A stretch of 64,000 nucleotides of DNA from assembly GCF_014842875.1 (NCBI RefSeq), contig NZ_JACYXZ010000002.1, forward strand, positions 372,001-436,000. The letters run 5' to 3'. Position numbers and translations under genes: made by a program. This document shows, in pieces, positions 7,029 through 16,721 of this stretch. Position 1 is the first letter of the stretch; each line of letters begins with the position of its first letter. This DNA comes from Nocardioides donggukensis (lineage in GTDB: Bacteria; Actinomycetota; Actinomycetes; Propionibacteriales; Nocardioidaceae). The notes beneath the pieces were generated by a model, which saw nothing but the letters and a program-made list of their open reading frames with translations, had not been told where the DNA came from and did no database searches.

Positions 7029-8228
7029 TCAGCGCGGGCGGCCGAAGCGGATCGTGGTCTGGCTGCGCATGGCCGAGGTCGGCGAGGCGGCCCGGCGCTG
7101 CTTGTACTGCGCCGTCCCCGGCGTCCAGGCGCCGAGGTCCGTGCGGCCGTTGCCGTCCCAGTCGCCGGTGACCGGCAGGTCCCCGACGCTGCCGAACGGC
7201 ACGTTGGCGTGCCAGACGATGCCCTCCTTGTCGACCTTGCGCAGCGTGTAGGTGGCGGTGGCCTGGTCGAACACGCCGACCTCCCACCGGCCGTCGCCGT
7301 CCCAGTCGCCGGTGACCGGCAGGTCGTCGCGGTCACCGAGCTTGACCCTGGTCACCGCTCCCCCGGCCGAGCGCAGAGCGAACTCACCGCGGGCGGCGTC
7401 CCAGGTCCCGACCTCGAAGACGCCGTCGCCGTCCCAGTCGCCCGCGACCGGCTTGTCGGTGGCGTTCCCGAACCGGAACACCACCCGGCCTCCGGGCACC
7501 TTGAGCCGGAAGCGCTGGCTGGTCGGGCGGAAGATGCCGGCGTTCGCCCTGCCGTTGCCGTCCCAGTCGCCCAGGACCGGCTCGTCGGTGGCGCGTCCGG
7601 CCTTCTTCACCTTCACGCTGCCGTCGGGGCGCCGGATCCGGAAGACCGACGGGGTGGAGCGGCGGAAGATCACCATCTCGGCCTCGGGACCCTTCACCCA
7701 GTTGGTCGCCAGGGGCACGTCGACGCAGTTCCGCGAGGTCAGGGTGGAGCCGAAGACGTACCTGATCCCGGAGAAGTAGGGCCAGACCACCTGGCCGGAG
7801 GCGCGCTGCTCGAAGTGCAGGTGCGGCCCCGAGGAGTTCCCGGTGCTGCCCAGCGTCCCGATCTGCTGGCCCTGGTCGACCCGCTGGCCGACCCGGACCA
7901 TGACCGTGTTCATGTGGGCGTAGAGCGACTTCTCGTCGTTGCCGTGGTCGATCACGACCCACCGGCCGTAGCCGCTGTCGGCCACCGTGTCGGCGGTGGT
8001 CACCACGCCCGGCGCGGTGGCCACGATCGGGTCGTTCAGGTCGTCGGGCCGGTTGAAGTCGATGGCCCGCTTGCTCGGGCTGTGCGCGTCCCGGGTGCTG
8101 CCGGTCCAGGACTGACCGCAGGGGAAGGGCATCTCGTGGGGCGTGACCGGCTCGGCGTTGGCCGGGGCGGCGGTCAGCACGATCCCGACCGCCACACCTG
8201 CGGCGACGAGCGAACGGCGTACCTGCAT
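7029..8228 (-). CDS. Secreted M23 peptidase with FG-GAP-like repeats
   Basis: A 399-residue exported protein. Residues 1-26 form a signal peptide (MQVRRSLVAAGVAVGIVLTA, then PANA). An M23 (LytM-like) zinc endopeptidase domain spans about 35-170, with SKRAIDFNRPDD, VVIDHGNDEKSLYAHMN and SGPHLHFEQ supplying the metal-binding and catalytic residues. The C-terminal half holds four to five repeats built on GDWDGNGR or GDWDGDGR, calcium-loop sequences seen in FG-GAP/VCBS propeller-type repeats. Expected role: cell-wall peptide cleavage outside the membrane. An upstream in-frame ATG (8297) would precede the signal peptide and is not preferred. Confidence 0.88.
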   Translation of the reverse strand: MQVRRSLVAAGVAVGIVLTAAPANAEPVTPHEMPFPCGQSWTGSTRDAHSPSKRAIDFNRPDDLNDPIVATAPGVVTTADTVADSGYGRWVVIDHGNDEKSLYAHMNTVMVRVGQRVDQGQQIGTLGSTGNSSGPHLHFEQRASGQVVWPYFSGIRYVFGSTLTSRNCVDVPLATNWVKGPEAEMVIFRRSTPSVFRIRRPDGSVKVKKAGRATDEPVLGDWDGNGRANAGIFRPTSQRFRLKVPGGRVVFRFGNATDKPVAGDWDGDGVFEVGTWDAARGEFALRSAGGAVTRVKLGDRDDLPVTGDWDGDGRWEVGVFDQATATYTLRKVDKEGIVWHANVPFGSVGDLPVTGDWDGNGRTDLGAWTPGTAQYKQRRAASPTSAMRSQTTIRFGRPR

Positions 8229-8366
8229 GGGACATGCCTTTCCTGGGGAAGGAGACCCATCCGTCACATGAGGAACATGAGCGGTCCTGAGCCACAAGAG
8301 CGCTCAAAAGTAACCGCTGTACGGCGTGTCTGTCACCGATTCCCGCGAAATTCCGTGCTAGGCGCC

Positions 8367-9248
8367 TCAGGAGGAGGTGGTCGCCTCGGGGTCGCGGTGC
8401 CGGATCAGGCCCTCCTGGGCGACGGTCGCGACCAGCTCACCGCTCTCGGAGTAGACGCTCGCCAGGCTGAGCCCGCGGCCTCCCGTGGCGCGCGGCGCGT
8501 GCTGGTCGAAGAGCCACCACTCGTCGGCCCGGAACGGCCGGTGGAACCAGATCGTGTGGTCCAGGGAGGCCGCCTGCATGCCCGGGGCGGAGATCACCAC
8601 GCCGTGCGGCACGAGGGCGGCGCCCAGCAGCGTCATGTCGCTGGCGTAGGTGAACGTCGCGAGGTGCTCGAGCGGGTCGTCGGAGAGCCGGTCGGCCACC
8701 CGGATCCACAGCTGCGACCGAGCCGGCCGCGCCGGATCCTCCGAGACCCCGCCGGTGGCGGAGTTCCCCAGGTAGCGGACGTCGAGCGCCGCCCACTCCC
8801 GCGCCCAGTGCTCGGCCCGCCCGTCCTGCCGAGCCCCGAACATCTCGGCCAGGCCGATGCCCTCCTCGGGAGGGGCGACGTCGGGCATGACGTCCTGGTG
8901 CTCGAACCCGCCCTCCGGGATCTGGAAGTTGGCCGACATCAGGTAGATCGGTCGGCCGTGCTGCCTGGCCACCACCCTCCGGGTGGCGAACGACCGGCCC
9001 TGCCGCAGGTCCTCGACGTCGTAGACGATCGGGACGGCGGTGTCACCGGGCCGCAGGAAGTAGGAGTGCAGCGAGTGGACGTGGTAGTCCGCCGGGACCG
9101 TCCGCGCCGCCGCGATCAGGGCCTGGGCGGCCACCTGTCCGCCGAACACGCGCTGCAGCTCGGTGTCCGGCTGGCGCCCGCGGAACAGGTTGCCGTCGAT
9201 GTCCTCGATGTCCAGGAGCTCGACGAGCTCCGCGACCGACTTGGGCAC
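8367..9248 (-). CDS. tesB: Acyl-CoA thioesterase II (TesB family)
   Basis: A 293-residue double-hotdog thioesterase that hydrolyses medium- and long-chain acyl-CoA. Family signatures are RVFGGQVAAQALIAAARTV near residue 33, HSLHSYFLRPGD near 57 and, in the C-terminal hotdog, LDHTIWFHRPFRADEWWLFD near 240. It is near the usual length of 285-290 residues. It follows the PAC2 gene by 14 bases on the same strand, so the two probably share a transcript. Confidence 0.92.
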   Translation of the reverse strand: MPKSVAELVELLDIEDIDGNLFRGRQPDTELQRVFGGQVAAQALIAAARTVPADYHVHSLHSYFLRPGDTAVPIVYDVEDLRQGRSFATRRVVARQHGRPIYLMSANFQIPEGGFEHQDVMPDVAPPEEGIGLAEMFGARQDGRAEHWAREWAALDVRYLGNSATGGVSEDPARPARSQLWIRVADRLSDDPLEHLATFTYASDMTLLGAALVPHGVVISAPGMQAASLDHTIWFHRPFRADEWWLFDQHAPRATGGRGLSLASVYSESGELVATVAQEGLIRHRDPEATTSS

Positions 9249-9262
9249 AGGGGTCCTCCCGC

Positions 9263-10192
9263 TCAGTTCCGGCCGTCGGGCTCGTCCAGCCCGGCCAGGA
9301 ACTGCTGGAACTGCTCACCGATCTCGTCGCCGGTGGGGATCTCCTCGTCCTCGGCGAGCAGGCTGCTGCCCTCCTCCTCGGCCCGGGCGAAGGCGTCGTA
9401 CTGCTGCTCGAGCCCGGCCACCACCTCGGCCACCTCGGGGTTCTCCTCGAGGTAGGAGGCGACCTCGCCGTCGCGCAGCTGCGCGGCGACCTTGAGCGGG
9501 TCGAGGTCGAAGGACAGGCCCGTCGAGTCCTCGACCCCCTGCAGCAGGGCGAGCGCGGCGGCCGGGTGGTCGAACTGGGCGAGGTAGTGCGGCACGTGGG
9601 CGACGTACCCGGTCATCGGGTGCCCGGACTCCCCCAGGCGCAGCTCCAGCAGCGCGGTCACCGAGGCGGGGATCCGGAGCTCGCCGCGCCAGCTGTTGGT
9701 CCGCAGCATGAGCTCGGGGTCGTTCGCGTGCTGGGTGACCGTGATGGGGCGCGAGTGCGGAACCGCCATCGGGACCGACGCCAGCGAGACCAGTGGCCGG
9801 GCGCCGAAGTGGTCGACGACCCCGCGCAGGGCCCGGACGAAGCCCTCCCAGCGGGTGTCGGGCTCCGGGCCGGTGAGGAGCAGGTACGGACGGTCCAGGG
9901 TGTCGCGCTGCAGCCGGACCACCAGGCGCGGGGCGTCGTAGCTCTCGTAGTGGTCGCGGACGAACGAGACCGCCGGGCGCCGGGCGCGGTAGTCGTGGAA
10001 GACGTCCACGTCGAAGGTCGCCACGACCGGCCCGGAGGCGCGATCGTCCGGCAGGCCGCCCTCGAGCAGGTGCTGGACGGCGACTCCGGCCCCGTTGCCG
10101 GCGTCGAGGAACCCGTGCAGGGCCACCAGCATCGGAAGGGGCTCGCCCTCGCCGATGCCCTCGACGTCGTCGACGATGTGCACGAACTTCAC
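9263..10192 (-). CDS. PAC2-family protein
   Basis: A 309-residue protein of the PAC2 family (proteasome-assembly-chaperone-like fold), common in actinobacteria, where its job is not established. The N-terminus PMLVALHGFLDAGNGAGVA is the family hallmark. The C-terminus is strongly acidic (EEEGSSLLAEDEEIPTGDE). The GTG at 10192 is chosen because it begins the conserved sequence; the in-frame ATG further upstream encodes proline- and arginine-rich residues unlike the family. It lies 14 bases upstream of tesB. Confidence 0.85.
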   Translation of the reverse strand: MKFVHIVDDVEGIGEGEPLPMLVALHGFLDAGNGAGVAVQHLLEGGLPDDRASGPVVATFDVDVFHDYRARRPAVSFVRDHYESYDAPRLVVRLQRDTLDRPYLLLTGPEPDTRWEGFVRALRGVVDHFGARPLVSLASVPMAVPHSRPITVTQHANDPELMLRTNSWRGELRIPASVTALLELRLGESGHPMTGYVAHVPHYLAQFDHPAAALALLQGVEDSTGLSFDLDPLKVAAQLRDGEVASYLEENPEVAEVVAGLEQQYDAFARAEEEGSSLLAEDEEIPTGDEIGEQFQQFLAGLDEPDGRN

Positions 10193-10336
10193 GGGGGACC
10201 TTTCCCGGCCGGTGCCCCGGGTGGGCCGACCGCTCCTCTCGAGCCTAGTGCGCCAACCCCGGCCCGCGGCGGGGTGTTCCCCGATCCCGGGGTGGCGCAC
10301 GCCACAGCCCGGCCGGGTCCGGGTGCCGCGTCACCC

Positions 10337-11611
10337 TCAGCCGAAGGTGGCCAGGATCTTCGCGCCCGCGGCACCGGCGAGGTCCGTGCCACGCACCCCG
10401 ATCACCTCGCGCAGCACGGCGCCCTGGTCGGACTCGCGGGTGCCCGAGCCGGCCCGCATCGCGTCGAGCAGCCGCCACAGCGCCGGCTCGCCGTAGGCGT
10501 CGGCCACGTGCTCGCAGGCGTACCACGCGATGCCGTAGTTGGCCCCGGACTTCGGGCCGTTGAAGGAGGACCCGGCAGGCAGCCGGACCACGCCGGCCCG
10601 GGCGGCGGCCACCGCGTCGCGGGAGATCCGCCGTTCGAACTCCGGGACCGGCCGGACCGAGACGTACTCGGCCAGCCCCTCGGAGAGCCAGGTGGGCACC
10701 CGGTCGTCGCGGCTGCCCAGCGCCACGTGCGTCAGCTCGTGCCTGATCAGGCGGTCCCGCACGTCGTCGTTGCGATCGACCATGCGCGGGTGCAGCATGA
10801 AGCGGGTGCCGGCGAGCCGGTCGCCGTCCGGGCCGCCGCGCACCGGGAACGTGACGCCGTCCAGTCGGTCCGGGTCGCCGCCGGGCAGGTTGTCCAGCTC
10901 GGCCAGGACCCGGATGTCGCTGAGGGCGTAGAGGACGACCTTCCGGTCCCACTCCAGCGGGACCGCGCTGCCGACCGCCGCGATGCCGTCCTCGACGGCG
11001 TCGATGATCTGCTCCGAGGCGCCCACGCTGCCGGTGTCGAAGACGCCGAGGACGCCGTCGCCCCGCTGGACCTCGATCCGGGTGATGTCCCACGGCGCCG
11101 GCTCGATGTCGCGCTGCCGGTTGAAGCCGGCGTCCCGGTCCGAGGTCAGGACCAGCCCGCCGTCGCCGTCCGGGGCGAAGGTGAACAGGGCCGGCGTCGT
11201 CACCGGGTGCCGGTCGAAGCCGGCGAGCTGCATCCGGGTCGAGACCACCACCTCGACCCGGCCGTCCGGCCCGAGTCGCGGCGCGCCCCCGAGCCGGTGC
11301 CGGAACCGTCCCAGCGGCAGCTCGCGGAGGTTGTGGAAGTAGCGGCGCTGGCGCCTCTCGAACCTCGCCCGGTCGGTGGAGACGTCGCGCAGGAACGTCG
11401 ACAGGTCGCCGTCGCGGACCGCGCCGGAGCGGCGCCGGAGGAGCTCACGGACCTGCTCGGAGGCGACCACGGCGGGGTCCGCCTCCGGGGTGACCTCCTG
11501 GAGCACCTCCGACGGGGTGCACGAGGTCAGCGCGCCGAGGACCAGGACGGCCGACAGCGCGGCGGCGATCGGTCCCCGGCGACGGGGCGGCTCAGTGCGC
11601 CCGGTCGACAT
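10337..11611 (-). CDS. Lipoprotein with HExxH metallopeptidase motif
   Basis: A 424-residue predicted lipoprotein: the signal sequence ends in a lipobox LTSC at about residues 27-30. Near residue 315 RHELTHVAL gives an HExxH zinc motif, followed about 20 residues later by [11 protein letters not shown], which supplies the third ligand of a gluzincin (peptidase_MA type). The N-terminal half resembles no domain I can name. The gene overlaps the end of dxs by 20 bases, so translation is likely coupled. The natural substrate is unknown; the zinc site is seen, peptidase activity is inferred. Confidence 0.8.
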   Translation of the reverse strand: MSTGRTEPPRRRGPIAAALSAVLVLGALTSCTPSEVLQEVTPEADPAVVASEQVRELLRRRSGAVRDGDLSTFLRDVSTDRARFERRQRRYFHNLRELPLGRFRHRLGGAPRLGPDGRVEVVVSTRMQLAGFDRHPVTTPALFTFAPDGDGGLVLTSDRDAGFNRQRDIEPAPWDITRIEVQRGDGVLGVFDTGSVGASEQIIDAVEDGIAAVGSAVPLEWDRKVVLYALSDIRVLAELDNLPGGDPDRLDGVTFPVRGGPDGDRLAGTRFMLHPRMVDRNDDVRDRLIRHELTHVALGSRDDRVPTWLSEGLAEYVSVRPVPEFERRISRDAVAAARAGVVRLPAGSSFNGPKSGANYGIAWYACEHVADAYGEPALWRLLDAMRAGSGTRESDQGAVLREVIGVRGTDLAGAAGAKILATFG

Positions 11612-13496
11612 CGACCAGCGCCTGCCCGTCACCCACCGCCGTGATGTCCTCGACGATGCCGCGGGCCAGGGACTGGGGGGCCAGCCCGATCCGCTCGAGG
11701 ATCGCGGCCCGCTTCGCGTGCCCGAGGAACTCCTGCGGGATGCCGTGCAGCCGGACCGGCGTGGACACCCCGGCGTCGTTGAGGGTCTGCAGCAGCACCG
11801 CGCCGCAGCCACCCACCACACCGTTGTCCTCGATGCTGACCACCAGCCGGTGGTCGCGGGCCAGGTCGACCAGGGCCGGGTCCACGGGCTTGACCCAGCG
11901 CGGGTCGACGACGGTGACGCCGATGCCCTGCGCCTCCAGCCGCCCGGCCACGTCCACGGCGGTGGTGGCCATCGCCCCGACGGCGACGACCAGCACGTCC
12001 TTCGGGCCGCTCCGGGCCAGCACGTCCATGCCGCCCGCGCGGGAGTGCGGCTCGATGTCCGCGGGCGGCGGGCCCTTGGGGAACCGGACCACCGTGGGGG
12101 CGTCGTCGACCGCTACCGCCTCACCGAGCAGCTCGCGCAGCCGGGTCGCGTCGCGCGGAGCGGCGATCCGCAGCCCGGGGACGACCTGGAGCACCGACAT
12201 GTCCCACATGCCGTTGTGGCTGGCGCCGTCGTCGCCGGTGACCCCGGAGCGGTCCAGGACGAACGTGACGCCGCACCGGTGCAGGGCCACGTCCATCAGG
12301 ACCTGGTCGAAGGCGCGGTTGAGGAACGTCGCGTAGACCGCGACCACCGGGTGCAGCCCGCCGAGCGCCAGCCCGGCAGCGCTGGTCGCGGCGTGCTGCT
12401 CGGCGATGCCCACGTCGAAGGTGCGCTCCGGGAACCGCTCGGCGAACTGGTCCAGGCCCACCGGGTGCATCATGGCGGCGGTGATCGCGACCAGGTCCTT
12501 GCGCTGCTCGCCGAGGTGCACGATCTCGTCGGCGAAGACGTCGGTCCAGATCCGGCCCTTCGGGCTCTCCTCGCCGGTCTCGACGTCGAAGGGTCCGGGC
12601 GCGTGGAACTGGTCGGCCTCGTGCCGCTCGGCCGCGTCGTACCCGAACCCCTTGCGGGTCATCGCGTGCACGATCACCGGCCCGCCGAAGCGCTTCGCCC
12701 GGCCGAGCGCCTGCTCCATGGCCGCGAGGTCGTGGCCGTCGACCGGGCCGACGTACTTCAGGCCGAGGTCCTCGAAGAGCCCCTGCGGGGCGAGGGCGTC
12801 CTTCATGCCCTTCTTGACCGCGTGCAGGGCGTCGTACGCCGCCGGCCCGACCGCGGGGACCGCGTTCAGCCGGCGCTTGACCTGCTCGAGCACGGCCTCG
12901 TAGCGCGGGTTCGTGCGCAGCGACGTCAGGGCGGTCGCCAGCCCGCCGATCGTCGGCGTGTAGGAGCGACCGTTGTCGTTGACGACGATGACCAGCCGGC
13001 TGGCCTTCGCGATCGCGATGTTGTTGAGCGCCTCCCAGGCCATGCCCCCGGTGAGCGCCCCGTCGCCGATGACGGCCACGACGTGCCGGTCCTCGCGCCG
13101 GATGGCGTAGGCCTTGGCGAGGCCGTCGGCGTACGAGAGGGCGGTCGAGGCGTGCGAGTTCTCGACGATGTCGTGCTCGGACTCGGCCTGGCTCGGGTAG
13201 CCGGAGAGACCACCCTCCGTGCGCAGGCCCCCGAACTCGCCGGCGCGGCCGGTGAGCATCTTGTGGACGTAGGCCTGGTGGCCGGTGTCGAACACCACCC
13301 GGTCCCGCGGTGAGTCGAAGACCCGGTGGATGGCCATCGTGAGCTCGACCACGCCCAGGTTCGGGCCGAGGTGGCCGCCGGTGCGCGAGCAGACCCCGAC
13401 GAGGACGTCGCGGATCTCGGCGGCCAGCTGCTCGAGCTCGTCGGCCGAGAGGCCACGGAGGTCACGCGGGGTCGAGATCGACTCCAGGTGTCCCAT
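11592..13496 (-). CDS. dxs: 1-deoxy-D-xylulose-5-phosphate synthase
   Basis: A 634-residue thiamine-diphosphate enzyme making DXP from pyruvate and glyceraldehyde-3-phosphate, the first step of the MEP isoprenoid pathway. Seen: [19 protein letters not shown] and [13 protein letters not shown] at the N-terminus, the ThDP-binding [16 protein letters not shown] near residue 145, DGHD before the central domain, and the transketolase-like pyrimidine domain with [15 protein letters not shown]. Length is standard. It is separated from the upstream SMP-30 gene by 62 bases and overlaps the lipoprotein gene downstream. Confidence 0.97.
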   Translation of the reverse strand: MGHLESISTPRDLRGLSADELEQLAAEIRDVLVGVCSRTGGHLGPNLGVVELTMAIHRVFDSPRDRVVFDTGHQAYVHKMLTGRAGEFGGLRTEGGLSGYPSQAESEHDIVENSHASTALSYADGLAKAYAIRREDRHVVAVIGDGALTGGMAWEALNNIAIAKASRLVIVVNDNGRSYTPTIGGLATALTSLRTNPRYEAVLEQVKRRLNAVPAVGPAAYDALHAVKKGMKDALAPQGLFEDLGLKYVGPVDGHDLAAMEQALGRAKRFGGPVIVHAMTRKGFGYDAAERHEADQFHAPGPFDVETGEESPKGRIWTDVFADEIVHLGEQRKDLVAITAAMMHPVGLDQFAERFPERTFDVGIAEQHAATSAAGLALGGLHPVVAVYATFLNRAFDQVLMDVALHRCGVTFVLDRSGVTGDDGASHNGMWDMSVLQVVPGLRIAAPRDATRLRELLGEAVAVDDAPTVVRFPKGPPPADIEPHSRAGGMDVLARSGPKDVLVVAVGAMATTAVDVAGRLEAQGIGVTVVDPRWVKPVDPALVDLARDHRLVVSIEDNGVVGGCGAVLLQTLNDAGVSTPVRLHGIPQEFLGHAKRAAILERIGLAPQSLARGIVEDITAVGDGQALVDVDRAH

Positions 13497-13558
13497 GCGT
13501 GGTGCCCTCGTTCTCTCGACGGATCGTGCTCGTGCCGCTCCGAGTCTAGGTGATCGGC

Positions 13559-14482
13559 TCAGAGATCGAGAACGGCCACGGCGGGCTCGTGGAGGCTTCC
13601 CATCCAGACCCGACCCCGGTGCTCACGGACGCCGGTGACCATGTGGAAGTCGGGGGTGGACACGTCGAGGTCGTGGACCAGCGTGCCGGCGTCGTCGTAG
13701 GCGTGCACCCGCACCGTGCGCTTCGGCTTCGGCTGCAGTCGCTCGGGGATCCGGGTCACCAGCCGCCGCAGGGGCAGCGGGCCGCGCTGGATGCGCTCGA
13801 CGACCGGGTCGGTCGGGCTGGCCAGGGAGACCCAGATCAGGCCGTCGCTGCCCCGGGCGATGTTGTCGGGATAGCCGGGCAGGTCCTTGGCCAGGTGGTC
13901 GCGCTCTCCGGCCCGGGCACCGGTCAGCCAGAGCCGGACCACGGTCCGGGCGGCGGTCTCGGCGACGGCGACGTAGTCCTCGCCGGGGCCGAGCGCGACC
14001 CCGTTGGCGAAGGCCAGACCCTCGAGCAGGACGCTCACCTGGCCGGTGGCGTCGCGCCTGAGCAGCCGGCCGGTGCGGGTGTCCTCGACGAAGTCCCTCT
14101 TCCACTCGTCGATGCCGTACGTCGCCGAGGAGTCCGAGAAGTAGATGGTGCCGTCGCCGACCACCGCCGCGTTGTTGCAGAACCGCATCGGGCGGCCGTC
14201 CACCTCGGTGACCAGCGGCTCGAGGTCGCCGGTGTCGGGATGCACCGCGAGCAGGCCGCGCCGGGCGTCGCACACCAGCATCCGACCGTCCGGGAGCCAC
14301 TCCAGACCGAGCGGACGCCCGCCGGTGTGGCCGATCCGCTGGATCTGTCGGCCGTCCGGGCTCACCCGGAGGAGCGATCCGTCGTCGGTGCCGGTGTAGG
14401 CGAAGCCGGCGTACTCGCCCAGCTCGGCGACCAGCACGTCCTCGGCGCCGTCGCCGGGGACGGGGAACACGGTGAGGCTCAT
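13559..14482 (-). CDS. SMP-30/gluconolactonase or strictosidine-synthase-like protein
   Basis: A 307-residue six-bladed beta-propeller protein. Characteristic segments are [61 protein letters not shown] and [21 protein letters not shown], matching SMP-30/strictosidine synthase enzymes that act on lactones and related esters. No signal peptide is evident. Its start overlaps the Nudix gene stop as ATGA, so they are translationally coupled. The true substrate cannot be told from sequence. Confidence 0.82.
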   Translation of the reverse strand: MSLTVFPVPGDGAEDVLVAELGEYAGFAYTGTDDGSLLRVSPDGRQIQRIGHTGGRPLGLEWLPDGRMLVCDARRGLLAVHPDTGDLEPLVTEVDGRPMRFCNNAAVVGDGTIYFSDSSATYGIDEWKRDFVEDTRTGRLLRRDATGQVSVLLEGLAFANGVALGPGEDYVAVAETAARTVVRLWLTGARAGERDHLAKDLPGYPDNIARGSDGLIWVSLASPTDPVVERIQRGPLPLRRLVTRIPERLQPKPKRTVRVHAYDDAGTLVHDLDVSTPDFHMVTGVREHRGRVWMGSLHEPAVAVLDL

Positions 14483-14904
14483 CGGCACATCTCCTGGTAG
14501 AGGTCGGAGTCGAGGAAGCGGGGCAGCGCGAGCGCGGCGGACGTGGTCAGGTCGAGGGTCCGGGCCCGACCGGCGTCGACGAAGACGATCCGCCGACCCT
14601 CGCCCACGACGATGTCGTCGTCGGCCAGGTCGCACCGGACCGCGTAGAGGCAGACCTCGTCCGTGGTGCCGGTCGCCTCGTGGAAGACCCGGAACGACTC
14701 GACCAGCCGCAGCCCGGCCTCGAGCACGATGCCGGTCTCCTCGGCGAGCTCGCGGTAGGCGGCCTGCTCGTGGGTCTCGCCCGACTCGACGCCGCCACCC
14801 GGGAAGCCCCACCGCTCGGGGTCGAGGACGGGGTGCTCGTCGCGCTCCTGGAGGAGCACGGCGCCACCTCCGTCCACGACGGCGACACTGGAGAACCGGG
14901 GCAC
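14479..14904 (-). CDS. Nudix hydrolase
   Basis: A 141-residue Nudix protein. The box GGGVESGETHEQAAYRELAEETGIV (about residues 36-60, given in parts: GGGVESGET then REL.EETGIV) matches GX5EX7REUXEEXGU, which binds the metal for hydrolysis of nucleoside diphosphate-linked compounds. The N-terminus SSVAVVDGGGAVLLQERDE is typical. It sits 45 bases downstream of the SOS-box gene on the same strand and overlaps the SMP-30 gene, so it might share SOS control; that is inference. Confidence 0.9.
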   Translation of the reverse strand: MPRFSSVAVVDGGGAVLLQERDEHPVLDPERWGFPGGGVESGETHEQAAYRELAEETGIVLEAGLRLVESFRVFHEATGTTDEVCLYAVRCDLADDDIVVGEGRRIVFVDAGRARTLDLTTSAALALPRFLDSDLYQEMCR

Positions 14905-14949
14905 GCTCGCACCCTAGCGCCCGCCCGGAGCGCCGGGCCCGGCCCGGAG

Positions 14950-15321
14950 CTACAGGCGGGCGACGAACCTGCGGCCGCGCAGTGCCTCCTCCACCAGGCC
15001 GACCGCCCGGCGCTGGGCCAGCAGCCGGGCCGACTCCTGGTGCCAGGTCTGCACGGCGACCTCGACGACGTCCGGCTCGGCGACCTCGCGCAGCTCCGCC
15101 CGGGCCTCGCTCAGGCCGCGCCGGCAGGCCAGCTGGGCTGCCTCGACGTGCAGGACCGCGAACCTCGCGAGCACCACCACGTGCCGGCGCAGGGTCGGGT
15201 AGGACCGGTACTCCGGCGGCGTGATGTCGAGCAGCCAGTCGGCCGCGCTGCGCTCCCAGTCGGGAGCGTCCGGGGGCCGGACCTGCGCGGGCCAGCCGGG
15301 TGGGGAGACGAGGGAGGCCAT
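14950..15321 (-). CDS. Conserved actinobacterial protein behind a LexA box
   Basis: A 123-residue soluble, helix-rich protein that I recognise only as a conserved actinobacterial hypothetical. Visible features are the WERSAADWLLDITPPEYRSYPTLRRHV segment (residues 22-48), a run rich in Ala, Arg and Glu, and the ending RRAVGLVEEALRGRRFVARL. No signal peptide, membrane segment or metal motif is present. A near-consensus SOS box lies 21-36 bp before the start codon, so expression is probably LexA-controlled and the protein may act in the DNA-damage response. The ATG at 15321 is close behind the box, as for typical LexA targets. Confidence 0.8.
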   Translation of the reverse strand: MASLVSPPGWPAQVRPPDAPDWERSAADWLLDITPPEYRSYPTLRRHVVVLARFAVLHVEAAQLACRRGLSEARAELREVAEPDVVEVAVQTWHQESARLLAQRRAVGLVEEALRGRRFVARL

Positions 15322-15341
15322 GCGGCCATCCTACGCTGAAT

Positions 15342-15357
15342 TCGAATGCGTGTTCGA
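15342..15357. promoter_or_regulatory. LexA binding site (SOS box)
   Basis: TCGAATGCGTGTTCGA matches the actinobacterial SOS box TCGAAC-N4-GTTCGA at 11 of 12 specified bases, and the flanks extend the dyad to AATTCGAA/TTCGAATT (15339-15346 and 15353-15360). It sits immediately upstream of the minus-strand gene starting at 15321 and 17 bp after the stop of the DUF3105 gene. Confidence 0.8.
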
Positions 15358-15374
15358 ATTGTGGTGGATCCGGC

Positions 15375-15968
15375 TCAGATCGCGGTCCCGGCGTCGTACA
15401 CCACGTCCCCGCCGGGGCAGCCGACGCCGGTCTCGGGGGCGGTGCCGCCGTCGCCGAACTCGTTCACGAAGAGCCCGAGCCGCGGGTCATCGGCGCCGTC
15501 CAGCTCCAGCTGCCGCTCCCAGACGGTCACCACCACGGGCGCGGGCAGGCCCTCGTACGGCGAGAGGATGCCGAACTCCGGGAGCGCGGCCTCGAGGACG
15601 GCCACGTCGTCGGCCCCGAGATCGGGGTCGTAGGTGATCCACACGGTGCCGTGCTCGAGCGAGTGGACGGCGTTCTCCTCGCGGACCGGGCGGTCGTAGC
15701 TGCCGCAGTCCAGCCAGGTCTCGTCGTGCTCGCCGCCGGCCGGCGGCGAGGTCTCGTAGTCGACCTCGTCCTCGACGTGGGTGGTCGGCAGGTCCTCAAA
15801 GACCCGGACGTCGGCCAGCCCGCCGCCCGATGATCCGCCCGACGAGCCGCCCGACGAGCCCAGCGTGCCGCTGCGCGCGTCGCCGGCATCCAGCGCGCCC
15901 GGGAGCAGCGCGGCGGCACCGAGGACCAGCAGTGCGGCGACCGAGGCGAGCACCAGCCGACGCCTCAC
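15375..15968 (-). CDS. DUF3105 membrane-anchored protein
   Basis: A 197-residue protein with an N-terminal membrane anchor (about residues 4-28, RRLVLASVAALLVLGAAALLP), a Gly/Ser-rich linker (GGSSGGSSGGG) and a DUF3105 domain. The domain shows YETSPPAGGEHDETWLDCGSYD, HSLEHGTVWITYDP and the ending GVGCPGGDVVYD; the conserved His and Cys residues suggest a metal or redox site, but no function is established. The GTG at 15968 overlaps the preceding gene's stop as GTGA. Confidence 0.85.
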   Translation of the reverse strand: MRRRLVLASVAALLVLGAAALLPGALDAGDARSGTLGSSGGSSGGSSGGGLADVRVFEDLPTTHVEDEVDYETSPPAGGEHDETWLDCGSYDRPVREENAVHSLEHGTVWITYDPDLGADDVAVLEAALPEFGILSPYEGLPAPVVVTVWERQLELDGADDPRLGLFVNEFGDGGTAPETGVGCPGGDVVYDAGTAI

Positions 15969-16273
15969 GCGCCGCCCTCCAGCGCCCGCTCGACGCGCTC
16001 CACCTTCGCGGTGAGCTGGCCGCAGTCGTGGCCGGCCCGCAGGTCCGCCTTGAGCACCAGGCCGACCCGTGGCGACGTGGCGGCGACGACGTCGACGGCG
16101 CGCTTGACCACCGCCATGACCTCGTCCCACTCCCCCTCGATGTTGGTGAACATCGCGTTGGTCTCGTGCGGCAGCCCGGACTCGCGCACGACCCGGACCG
16201 CCGCGGCGACCGCCTCGCTGACACCGCCGCTCTCGTCACCGGACATCGGACTGATGCTGAACGCCACGATCAT
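15965..16273 (-). CDS. Thiamine-binding MTH1187/YkoF-like protein
   Basis: A 102-residue ferredoxin-like protein of the MTH1187/YqgV family, members of which bind thiamine or its pyrimidine. Family segments are MIVAFSISPMS at the start, VVRESGLPHETNAMFTNIEGEWDEVMAVV in the middle and a helical C-terminus. It lies 43 bases downstream of a YjbQ-type gene whose family is linked to thiamine phosphate, and overlaps the DUF3105 gene by 4 bases. The pairing supports a thiamine-related role. Confidence 0.8.
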   Translation of the reverse strand: MIVAFSISPMSGDESGGVSEAVAAAVRVVRESGLPHETNAMFTNIEGEWDEVMAVVKRAVDVVAATSPRVGLVLKADLRAGHDCGQLTAKVERVERALEGGA

Positions 16274-16316
16274 GGACCCAGCCTGCCAGCACCGGCCTGA
16301 CCGGGATCCCGCGGCC

Positions 16317-16721
16317 TCAGCCCGGCAGGAAGGAGAGCCGCACCTCGCGGTCGGGGTTGTCGACGTTGAGGTCGACCAGGCAGATGCTCTGCCAGGTGCC
16401 GAGCGCGAGTCGTCCGTCCAGCACCGGGACGCTCGCGTACGGCGGCACCAGGGCCGGCAGCACGTGCGACCGGCCGTGCCCCGGGCTGCCGTGCCGGTGC
16501 CGCCACCGGTCGTCCGCGGGGAGCAGGTCGGCCAGCGCCGCCAACAGGTCGTCGTCGCTGCCGGCGCCGGTCTCGAGGATCGCCACCCCGGCCGTGGCGT
16601 GCGGCACGAACACGTGCACGAGCCCGTCGCCGCGCCCGCTCACGAACGCGCGCACGTCGTCGGTCAGGTCGAGCACGCACTCGGCGCCCCCGGTGCGGTA
16701 GCTGTGGGTCTGGGAGTCCAT
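16317..16721 (-). CDS. YjbQ/UPF0047 family protein
   Basis: A 134-residue protein of the YjbQ (UPF0047) family, several members of which show low thiamine-phosphate synthase activity. Conserved sequence includes VHVFVPHATAGVAILETG (about 41-58), the RSHVLPALVPPYASVPVLDG block and the terminal GTWQSICLVDLNVDNPDREV. A second ATG nine bases upstream (16730) is possible. It probably heads a three-gene unit with the MTH1187-like and DUF3105 genes. Confidence 0.82.
   Translation of the reverse strand: MDSQTHSYRTGGAECVLDLTDDVRAFVSGRGDGLVHVFVPHATAGVAILETGAGSDDDLLAALADLLPADDRWRHRHGSPGHGRSHVLPALVPPYASVPVLDGRLALGTWQSICLVDLNVDNPDREVRLSFLPG

Noticed and set aside
7140-7620. Evenly spaced DNA repeats in the 7.1-7.6 kb region as a possible array
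   Set aside because: They are the coding repeats (GDWDGDG) of the secreted M23 protein.
9566-11644. A 692-codon open frame opposite the PAC2 and lipoprotein genes
   Set aside because: It spans two real genes and a gap on the other strand, with no recognisable domain.
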